DNA of 64,000 nt from Spodoptera frugiperda (Eukaryota > Arthropoda > Insecta > Lepidoptera > Noctuidae), in contig NC_064239.1 in NCBI RefSeq assembly GCF_023101765.2, forward strand, positions 7,208,231 to 7,272,230, written 5' to 3'. Shown here in pieces: positions 13,001-25,000 of the stretch. Both the position numbers and the translations under genes were made by a program. Below the pieces are notes generated by a model, which saw nothing but the letters and a program-made list of their open reading frames with translations, did not search any database and was not told where the DNA came from. The first letter of the stretch is position 1, and each line of letters starts with the position of its first letter.

Positions 13001-16000
13001 AAATTATTAAGAAATAATCACGTTCCAAAATCGTGAAAATATAAATGTAGACCTGGATTGGTTGTTTGATAATGTATCTATCTAGATTCGCTAAAACACA
13101 CGTACCTAAGATAAATTAAGTTATGTAATTTCGTTTAAAAAATACTTTCAATAAGTCCTTTTAGAAGCTAGTAGAAGAAGAAGCAGCTAGAATAAAATAT
13201 TGTTTATTATAACAAATATTATTTATAAGTATAATAACAATTTGGCGACACAAAAATCGTACATAATACCAGAAAAGAACCTTTTTCGTTGTACCGTATT
13301 AAAAGCTAATAAAACTGGCCGCTAAATATTTTAGGATGCCATTAGCCACTTTTTTTTCTTTTGTGATATAAATGTCATCCAACATATTTTTTCATCGAAA
13401 ATGGCCAGTAAGTTTCGTTACTTTGGTTTAGAAATCAATTTTAGTTAATAAATAAATTAAAGTGTTAAAAAATATAATCATTCAATAAATTATATTTTTT
13501 TAATAGATAATTCTGTTTCAATAAAAAAAAAATTAAAATACTAGCCATTTTTGGTGAACATAAATGTTGGACGCCATTTAACTTGAAAAAATAAATAAAA
13601 GAAAAAAATATTCAAATGGCATCTGATGCTTATTTTTCTTGCCAGTTTTATAGCGTGGATTATAATTGGGAGCTAAAAAGTATTTATTAACTCGTCTAAT
13701 AGCCCTAAAATGTATGCCTACATTACGATCCACGATATTAACATTTCTTTAGAATTCAAAACGGGATATTTACGGCTTTCCGATATTTCGACACTGTTCC
13801 AAGCGCCATGATCACGGATGCACATGCCAAAATTTATATTTTCACCTAAAGAAAATCTTTTTTTACGTTACACGAAATTTTATAGTTTGATTTCAATTAC
13901 ACATATATAATTACTAAAAATAAAGGCCTCAAAGTATGGTTATTTTTAAATTAATACAATACAGTGATAATGAAACATATTCTGTAGTTGGTTGTAGTTA
14001 GTTAGTGTACCAAATAGTTGTAGGTTTTAAAATTAAATATAAACGTTAACCAATCTAAGAGTAATTGATTTGTTCTAAATTATTTAATTTTCATGAAAAC
14101 TAGTAGGTACATAGGTAGGCTTATCGAAGGAAAGAAAATGAAAACTTGGAGATTTGGTTTACTGTAAATCTTGGCTTGATTTATACAGGATTCTTAGTAT
14201 AGTACCCTAACCAAATAAGGCCTATGCCCCAATAAAGCCTATTTTGAAAATTTCCCTCTTCCCGATGTCAAATGGTCGCCAAAGTTTGTAGAAGTGTGCA
14301 TGCACATTACTTAACTAATTTGAGCACAGCAAGCAACCCGTGCCGCGATTATGTTGGAACCTACAGACGAAAACAATCACGACGTGGAGCGCACTTTAGT
14401 TTTTATAAAATTCGAGTAGCGTAAACTGTTAGTATTTTTATATTTATCAGTATACGACGTGCCGTGTTTTGTCTGTATGACAATTATACATTTAGCCATC
14501 TCCTCACATTAGTGAAATAGCTATAATATCGGTGTATTTCATATAATCGTTGTTTTGTTTACCTATGTGCCATGCCCTAATAAAGCCTACAAAAAAAACG
14601 TGTAGGCCTTATTACGGCATAGTTGTTTTTCATTAATTTCAAAGAAAACGGATCACCAGCTTCTGTCAAAAAGAAAGCCAATGGATTTTGCAAAAGATGG
14701 AAAACGCTGTTAAAATGGTAGAAAGGGGTAAACGGGGTGAATAGATACAGAAAAGGGGTGAATGGATATCGGGAAATTCTTCATAGTATCTATTCACCCT
14801 TTGAATTTTATACACCCTGTTTTACCCGGTAGGCTGCTGCAGCCAGATATAACATCCAAAGAAGTACGCATCATCTAAAGAGTGGTTTCCACTACACGAA
14901 AGCTAGGTCGGTCGCTAAATTGGCTACAGAACAAGAAGTTATTCTCATTCGTTTGACTGATGCTGGGGTGCCGATGACTTCAAAGATATTACTGGGTATT
15001 ACATGATGAGAAACTCGTTTAGCCTGATGTATAATGACCAAAATTAATTAATAAGGTCTCATTACATTTATTATAAGCATTGACAAAGTTTTGTTATAAT
15101 TAAGAAGTTGAATACTTACTAGTTTTTATTGAGGCCTTATTAAGACATAGGGTTCCCAATAAGGCCAAAGTGACACTTTAGTTATTTGTGTTTATAAAAT
15201 TGTAAATTTTGTTTCTAAAGCCATTTTGATTCCATTATTACAAAGTTTAATAAATAAATATAAGATTTTGAAATTATCAGCCCATTGTCATTTTAAACCT
15301 ACGAGCTAGGCGGTAATAAAAATAAGGTAGGCCTTATTTGGTTAGGTTACCTTACATAGTAAGTAATTGGAAAAAAAAACATTTATCTAATGTTACATTT
15401 ATTGGTAGGTTGTTCAGGATTCTTCAAGCGGTCTATACACCGCAATCGGGTGTATACCTGCAAGGCTGGAGGCGAGATGAAGGGCCGCTGCCCAGTGGAC
15501 AAGACTCATAGGAACCAGTGCCGCGCCTGCCGCCTCGCCAAGTGCTTCCAAGCTAACATGAACAAAGACGGTAAGTCGTATCTCCGGATGACGCAACTTA
15601 TCAGCTTAATAATTGATTATTGTAGGTACCAATTTGTTAAAGTCATTATGACTTGAAATAATAATGAAATTCTTTAGGTACCGTATGTCGATGCAAAGTC
15701 GCTTTTGTCAAACTTGTCTATTGTGAAATTCAAATCAAATATAAGGTATACGAAAGTGTAGAATCTAGATGGACTTAAAAAAAATTACCGTGCGATCAAG
15801 AGAAAAGAATCAATTAATTACGGAACTCACATTTGCGCTGCAATTAAATTTAACTAAACAGAACGTAATGCGTATTTGTACTAACCACAGGAATCTTAGA
15901 ATAAATATTAGTGATAAGTAGGTATCGTACGTAAAAATGCATTCGGAAAGTACCTAAATAGCCTAAAACGAACACACTATAAGCAAATTGAAAACATACA

Positions 16001-19000
16001 GCAAAGTAGAGGTGCGGTAAACTGGTAACAATGGTTCGACCGACAATGGCGGACGTTATTTGCTATCGTAGATCCGCGCTATCATTCAGCACATAACGCG
16101 GCATAACGTCCATCAGGCTCACAGCAGGTTGTTTTGTCCTCTGTCCATTCGCTCAAATATTGAGTGAAATATAGCGTTTGCCGGCGGCTAGTTCAATTTC
16201 CACAGCAGTTTCGGATCCTATCTGTCATTACGTCACCTCTATGAACCCAATATTGCGGCCGGTGTTGCGATGTCAGCCTTTGTGTTCTTTATTTATAGCC
16301 ATTTTGAATAGGATTCTGTTATTGCGGATATGTTTGTGATACTTTATACTCACTACTTTTACTATTCAATATATTTAAGTATATATCCTCGTTTAACTAT
16401 ATTTAGAAATGGATGATGAATGGAAGCTCATAAGTAATGAATACAGAAAAGGTGGTAGTAAGTATTACGATGCCTTTCTCATCTCCATTGCCCATTAGTT
16501 ATTTAGTTCGTTCACTGTAAAAAATAGACTCTACCAATGACAAATGTATAACATACACACATACCACTAAACACAACCTTGACCAGCCTTCATACCTGAA
16601 CTAGGTACCTCATTGATTTGTCCTCCTATATCACTACCCTGTTAACTTATTCATATTCTATTTCTAATCCACGGGAATATATTTCACTTTACTTTATAAT
16701 ATATGACTCGATCTAAATCTAAATTCTCTCTAAGTAAAATCTTGTGAATAAATTGAATATTCATAGGGTCCCATGTAGCCCGCAAGTCGGGCTGCTCTCG
16801 CCATGTGACGAAGCCTTTTAGTACGTACCTACTTTATATACAAATAGATACATCTTATCTGTTCTAGGGTTGCCGAAATAAATCTGGTACACCACTATCA
16901 ACCTCACTTACACATAAACTGTTGAGATATATATCGTTGATTTGACAGCTGCACTAGATTTAACCTATTTTGGCACTCTTAAGGCAATATCATTTAAATA
17001 AATCTATTTTTACTTGCTAAGTTGTTAATCATTAAGTTTATTCGCTTAATGATTACGCAGAATAGCTTTTAAAGTGATGAAATGGATCACTTAAAACAAA
17101 AATTCATCATTATAAAAAGATGAAACGTGGTTATTTTTAAACGCAAAATTGTATAGACTTTTACAAAAATAAAGATAAAAACACTAATCAGTACATAGAA
17201 GTTGAAGTAGGTAGCCCTGCAGTAGGTAGCAGTGGGAGTGCGGTGGTGGCGCAGGTGCTCTGTCGCTAATTTATTCACGAGCATCACTTTGTGCCGCCGC
17301 GGCCCGGATTACCTTTATATGTTTACTCGCTCGCGTAATTATACGCCCTCACGAAACTTACCCGCCGACGCGAGCTCCATTCCACCCGCTGTCGTATCTA
17401 AGTACATACGAACATACCTGACACTCGGCTCTATAGCTCGTCACCTAATTAACCACTTCACCTAGTTAAATATCATACAGATAAAAGCGAGAGCTGAATA
17501 AAAAGTTACATGCTACGAGCTACGAAATAAATACTACGCCGTCGTAGCACTGTACTACGAGTTGCTTTGTAACGGTCAAATGTTTGTTTAATTTAGTTTT
17601 TCTCAAGGAAATTGGTATAGGGCCATGGACGCTAGATATATAACATGGTAACCCCTTACTGATGGCATACGTCTTTTGTCAGATTTTCAGGAGGATTTTA
17701 ACTTGTAGCCTCTATAGACAGTCATAGGCAGGCATACATTCGGTATGGCATAATCATAACCTTTCCACGTAAATGCAGTTTGAATTTGGTGTACCTATTC
17801 CTATTTAATACGAATAAAAAATTGGCCTAAAGAACCAATACCACAGTTGATTTATTATCAACGACGTATTATTATTAATTCATGTAGTAACCACATAGTG
17901 TCATTATTAGAGAATCCAAAATATTCTAAAATAGTAAACCCTTGAAACCAAATAACAACTCTACATTAAATACTAACATTCAACTAGGATTAGCCCTAAT
18001 AAATAGTTGAATGTGAATCCTAGCTCAATAACCAAATCCAGCCTACAGAACAAAGTACTAGAAGTGAGAAATAGTTGCTGACATATTTTTCGCAAATACC
18101 GACTTGAAACCGTGAACAATCGCAGACAGGCATTATGAATTCATTCGTTCTGAGTTCGACTGCGTCGCTTCCCGGCCGCAACCGCAGAATAATGAATTAA
18201 TTCCATTAATCAGTCAGGAGCAGCCTGCCTGCGTGGCTTTCAGTTCACAGCTCACACAATTTGGAAGCCGGATCTTGTTTCAGGTTTAATGAACAATGTT
18301 TTATGTAAAAATATTTAAAAGTTTTTTATCATATCTTGGTGTTCTACATGTACCTTCTTACTTATTGAGAAGATATACACACCAATCGTTTTTGTGAAAG
18401 CGCTTGTTACTGGTATATTGTGATTTAAACATGTAGTAGGTAGGTACATTAAGAAATAGATATAATTTTACACACAACTTTAGTTTAAAAGATAAATGTA
18501 TACAGGGTGACTTTGAATTCGACGTATTCCTCTCGGGAGGTGATTTTACAACTAAATTTCCTACAAAATTAGCCCTGAGGTCCTTGGGCGGAAAGTGGAT
18601 AGTTTCTGAGATATTCAACATTTTTGGTTTTGGTAAAAAAATCCCGAATTGATTACAAAAACATCAATAAATAAAAAAATACTGGTTGGATTTTAGTAGT
18701 TTTAGTTTTAATCAATTGCCAATACATCAGTTATCATTTATAAATAGTAATAATGGCAGAAATATCATTCGTTTTAAAATAGCAAGTAATTTCCTATGAA
18801 ATTTTGTTTTGTGTCACTAATTTGGTCGATAGAAAACTGGATTTATTTCAAAAAAAATATATTACACTAAGCGTACAAACTATTAGAAAAACTTCCTTGG
18901 TTTATTAGGTACCCAGACACATAAAATTATTTACAACATTCTCAAAAATAAATGAATTAATAGACGATAAGTATTGTGTAAAGAGAAAAGGGCAATTTCA

Positions 19001-22000
19001 AAAACATCTTAATTTGCAAAATTTTGTTCAAAGTGGCTTCCCCTATGACAAATACATGCCCGAAAACGCTTCCTTATCTCTATGACGGTCACTCTTGAAC
19101 TGAATATGCGTCTTATCTAGTCATTATCTTCAAATATGTTTCGGAGAAGAATATCGATACACGGCCTATTCCGCTGTATAAACAAGGGAGTTCATGTAAA
19201 AATCAACCGGCCTTAGGTTCTGGTCATTGTGCATGCATGTGTCATGTAGTTGGACCGCCCTGCCAATATAACACTGGAAACCGAGTACATCCTACCCACA
19301 GTAGTTCGATAGTGCGCTGGACAAACTATCACAATATCCATTATTATCAAAAAAGTCAACGAAAAATAAAAAAAGCAAGCCTAACAGCTTACGGATACGG
19401 TTTTAATTCAAATTTGGATGGCATAATTAATAATGACTTGATTGGGCTCTACTTTTTACCCAAAATTTAAAGGTGAGAAATAAGGTTAAATAATTTAATA
19501 GGGAATGAGCTAAATCATTGTTTTAAATTTGAATTTAGAAACAAGATTATGAGTTTATTCGAACACGACGATTGTTTAGTGCACTATCGAACTACTGTGC
19601 GGCAGTGGTTGGATACATCGGTTTTGGCGTTGGATTGACAGGGCGGTCCTACATGACTACATGGCATGCACAATGACCAGAACCTAAGGCCGGTTGATTT
19701 TTACATGAATTCCCTTGTTTATACAAACGGAATAGGCCGTGTATCGAAATTCTTCTCCGAAACATATTTGAAGATAATGACTAAATAAAACGCATATTCA
19801 GTTCAAGAGTGACCGTCATAGAGATAAGGAAGCGTTTTCGGGCATGTATTTGTCATAGGGGAAGTCACTTTGAACAAAATTTTGCAAATTAAGATGTTTT
19901 TGAAATTGCCCTTTTCTCTTTACACACTACTTCTCATCTATTAATTCATTTATTTTTGAAAATGTTGTAAATAATTTTATGTTTCTGGATAGCTAATAAA
20001 CCAAGAAAGTTTTTCTAATAGTTTGTACGCTTAGTGTCATATATTTTTTTGAAATAAATCAGTTTTCTATTGACCAAATTAGTGACACAAAACAAAATTT
20101 CATAGGAAATTACTTGCTATTTTAAAACGAATGATATCATTATTACTATTTATAAATGATAACTGATGTATTGGCAACTGATTAAAACTAAAATACTAAA
20201 ATCCAACCAGAATTTTTTTATTTATTGATGTTTTTGTAATCAATTCGGGATTTTTTTACCAAAACCAAAAATGTTGAATATCTCAGTAACAAGCCACTTT
20301 CCGCCCAAGGATTGGTATCGTTTTTATGAAAGCGTATAAACATGGCATTAGGTACATTAAGAAGTAGATGAATTTTACACGCAACTTTAGTTTAAAAGAT
20401 AAATGTATATAGTTTAAATCCCATACTCAATTAGAGTATGGGATTTAAATAGTTTAAAATATTGGATTTAAACTATATATGACGTAAACGAAAATATTGT
20501 AAACGATTAAATAGGGTAAGTATACCCACGCAAGTATATCAAAGCCACTAATAAAACGTGACCTACTTTCCAAAAATACGTAGGCACAATGGTGACACAG
20601 TAGGTGATACACAAATCCATCATTTCAGAATGGCTAATACAAAAAGGTCACGTTCCTGTGGAAAGTAAATCATTAAGTTTGCCAAGTCCACCAGCCAGGG
20701 AGCCAATCAGCTAACTTCAATATCGTTGGCAAACAGACCGAATCGATGTTAGCCATTGCGTCAACACACCCGGCTACCTTTGTGTCCCCGAATAGACATG
20801 TATACGCAAATCCGAAGCGATGTGGGTGTAAAATCATTAAATACACAAAAGTTGTATTGATGTCGTTTTACCAACGTGTGTTATTTGTTTGTTTATTATT
20901 TATTGTTGTTTACGAAACATATTTGGTTAGTGTTTATTTTTACTGTTAAGCTGGTCCTCTAATATGATAGAAGTTATAGTATTAAAAATCATTTAAAAAT
21001 TATATCTTTGATGGATATAAATTCTGTAGTAATCAGTAGGCTGCGCGACGTCGCCGCGTCTGTGCACGCTGCTCATGATGAAGAGTCCCTCTGTGATTCG
21101 ATACTAGTAGAGCTTTATTTCCAAATATTTACTTGAGTAAACCGTATTTGTAGTTAATTTAGTATGTCTCACGATAGCTATTATAAAAATATAGTAAATG
21201 TTTTTTTCGAAAACGATTTGCTTAGGTTTCACAATAAACAGAATACATTCTCAGAGTAGAGTCTCCTTCAAGTGATCAAATAAACATAATCCCCAATTTA
21301 ACTTTATAAAATTAATTTAAAATCGATCAGGGGCGAGCAAGCCAGGCGTTCGCTTCTCCAAGTTACGAGTACTTTTAATACTCGATGAAAAAGTTAAAGG
21401 ATTGTTGATATCTAAAAGCTTTTTCTTGAACAACCTTTCTCAAAGTTAATCAGATGTCATCAATAACAAATTGGAAAGTTCAAACAACCTTAAATTATTA
21501 TCTGTGTATTTTTTGTTCATTTTCTTTCACATTCGATGACGTAGCGCAATTATACTATACCATGCCATGATGATAACACTTCGACGGGCACTGTCTAGTA
21601 TTGCCATAATACATTCAACACTCATACTTTTAAATTCACTGCCATGATTCTCCCAAAGACTTACACTGAATTTAAAATTATTTAACAGTATTTAAAAATT
21701 AGAGCTACTTATTCGAAAATATCAATTATAATAAAAGCCTGTTATAAAACCTGAGTGTCGTGAAGACGCGTCGCCTTCGGCGTCGGCTGCTACAAGGGGC
21801 AAACTTTTCAATTACCGCCATGTCGTGTTACCCCGCAGCGGGTTAAATTAATTCTCTCCACTTCACAAAAAGATTCACCTTACCCCAAACCACCCCTGTG
21901 AACCGACATCGGCCATCCTAACGTTTTTCGATTTTTCCCTGGATATATTCCAGAACCCAACCCGTAACATGCTGACGTTTCGCAATATTTATTTTTAATT

Positions 22001-25000
22001 TAACGGTTCGCGCGCTAGATTTTGATTCGACGACGAGCTTACCTTTTTGAAGTCCTTTTGTGTTAAAAAGAGAATTTAAATGGTTCGTAACGAATTGAAA
22101 TGAACCTTGCTACCTTGCTACGTGTATTTTCTGCAAATGTTTAACAAGGTCCCGCTCATGAAACGTTAAGTAAATGTTGATTTCAATCAAATTTTCAAAT
22201 CTAAATCTTTGCTTGTTTTAAGCTTTTGTAGGAGTACCTACATAAATATCTGATGTAGTTTTATTGTAGCGTTACAATGTATCATAAACGATCAGGTAAT
22301 TCGTAACAGTCAAGCTTTATTGCACACTTAATATTCCACTCGAAATGAATATTTATTGATGAACAAACCGTATGTTTCGTGTGGGGGCATCAGAAGCGTA
22401 TCAAATGGAGTAGATCGGTGCTTTTTGAGCAGTGTTAAGGATCAGTAACACGTGTTCACGCTCGCCCAGTGCAGCGTGCAGCGTGACCACACCCGAGCGC
22501 GAGGGGAGCTCACAAAGGGTCGCCAATTGTACTATAATAGCTACTTCACTTGTGTTTGCGGATATTTATTACCTTTAATTACATTTTAAGTTACTCTCTA
22601 GGGTTATAAAGGAGATGAACCGTTGTAATTTGTTTGGAATTATATTTTCATAGTTTCAGATACAAGTTTTGATTGATGATTTCTAAAACGTTACCTATCT
22701 GGTGGTTAATATTTAATTATTATGAATGTTACCTGTAGTGTTCATATTACATACTTCTAGAGTAAGTATGTAGAGTAGATTAGTTTAGGTTATGTATATT
22801 TATATGTATTATTCATCATTAACACCTATTGGTTTAATACAATGAATTATATTTAATTTCATGGAAATATAAATTGTGCGAATTGGTATTATTGGTAACA
22901 GAATAAAACACGTGTTCTCCCAGGTATTGAGTGTACCTATTGATTCGGTATTCAACTTCAACAAAGGCTGGCCAGTATAAAGGCTCGGTAGGTTTCGATC
23001 CGATTATGTGATTTATTCACCGCTTCCGTGTTTATCTGCTATCCTCCCGACCAACTAAAATATTGCCTATATTTTGACAGATCAAGTGATTCAACCCTCA
23101 CCTCGCCCCCGGGGCGAATCGCGCCCATCTAATTTCATTTTAATGTTGTGTGTGAACAAATTATTGCACTGTCATAACGAATAAAACTAAAATGTTTAAT
23201 GGGATAATCTGTTGCATCTGGTTTAGTTGGGGTTACTTTTTGTTCACGTTTACGTGATTCTTAATTAATTTTCGCGTTGTATGGTGGGTGTGTTAATTGC
23301 ATTAAACACGAATGGATTAGTCGAGGTTTATTGATGATTGTTTTTGTAGTTAAATTAACTTTGGTTTATCCAGATTTATTAGATTAATATGATTGTAATT
23401 TACTGAAATTCTAATAGATTGATAAACTATTTAATTGAAACAACAGCTGTCAACGTTACCTACTTTCGTCTGTTATTTTGCATAATGGAAAAAGTTTTAG
23501 TTCATCTGTTTTAAACTTTACGGTGTACAAAACAAAGTTATTTATAGTGGTGAAATAAAGCGATGCGCTGCACTCTCAACTTGTTCGGTTTTGAAACAGG
23601 CTCGACGTTCAAAAACCGCAGCGGTAACTTCGCGTCAACTTTATGAAGATACTATTTTGTTGCTCTCTTCGCTTACTACCAACGAATTTTGTTTCTCTTT
23701 TACTTATATTCCATTTACTATTTGTAAGTTTTCATAATCTGCACCTACACGTTATTTTAGTGTGTGAAATAAATGTTATTCTTTCTTTCTTTTTAACTTT
23801 TGCTATCAGATATTACAAGAAAATAGCTTAAGACAAGAAATGAAAAAGCTAAACCATCTTTCGTTTGTTAAGAAATTCCAACTGATTTGATTTTTACCGT
23901 TATTTCCACTCGACACACATTGACAGAATGACAGGTGTCATAGTAGAAATAAAAGTAAAACTAGGGTGTGTGGGTAGAAGCAAAACCCGTTGTCATCTCG
24001 ACATTGTTGGACATCTATTATAAGAGATGTTTGTCCGGGACCCGAGCGGATCCCGCGGGGTGGAAGGTGAATAAAAACCTGGATATTTCTCATATTTATG
24101 TCGGTGCACTCGAAAATATTCCCTGAGGTCGGTACTCGTAGCCAGCTAGCTTTAAACAGATAAGTTCTCTGAGGCGGTTGCGGTAAGGAACAATTTCGCG
24201 CGCAGGTGTGAGGGAGCGTGGGACATCGCCCACCTGGCGCGCCCCCTCTGCCTCTTCGCTGCCCTCCGCCCTCTCTGGCTCGTTAATGATGATGTGCTCA
24301 GCCAGCAGACTATTTCACTTCTGAATACATCTTTCTCACTTTTGATACTCTGTCCCTGTCGGGCCGGTCGGCGCGCTCGCCCCATCCTCTTCGTTCGTCG
24401 CTCGCCTGGTCGCATCCACCTAGTCAATTCGGCAAACGCGTATCTACTTTGTGTCGGAAATGTAATGGAACAAATGCGGCTGGAATTAACGTCGGAACGA
24501 ATGTCGGGACACGGGGTCGTTCTCTCGTAGGATATTTTCCACGCGATGATTTTGATGCGCAGCTATGAAGCGCTAATAATGTTTGTGGAAAACAAACAGG
24601 ATACTTGAATACCTATTTATAATAGTAAGATTATGTAAAACCTTAATTAATTATTTAAGTACTTATTTAACAAATGTGTTATTTGACCATTTCAAAGACA
24701 TACTTTGATTTGTTATTTACATCACGCTTACATCATTTTATTAAAGCTTTTGAAGCTTAAAGGCTCACGTGTACGAAATATTTCATTTTGCAAAAAGTCG
24801 TTCCCTAATGTCTTTACCGTTGGCTTGGCACATCTTCCTCAATAAATCTATTTTGTAAAGCCTATGATGCAAAAAACAGGTTGTTTAACATCTTGATCCG
24901 CGTTGGTATTATGATGGTAGAGCGCGACGGGCTCCTGGCGGCAAGTCGGCAACTTCTGCCCAGTCATGCTCCTTGAATGAATCACGCGGCGAACCTTGGA

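Larger units (their letters stand above)
11821..15408 (+). other. dsf intron 2
   Basis: 3.6 kb. It contains a family-C repeat (12424-12500), a MITE-like inverted-repeat element (13308-13651) and the 1.15-kb TIR element at 14202-15350, whose right end lies only 58 nt before exon 3. The remainder is AT-rich with no supported feature. Confidence 0.6.

Noticed and set aside
19237..19470. 77-codon ORF within the palindrome
   Set aside because: Spans an arm-spacer boundary; not a recognisable transposase and not repeated as a frame in the other arm.
24152..24530. Overlapping ORFs of 91 and 78 codons on opposite strands in dsf intron 3
   Set aside because: GC-rich patch gives open frames on both strands; no domain, splice context or codon signature.
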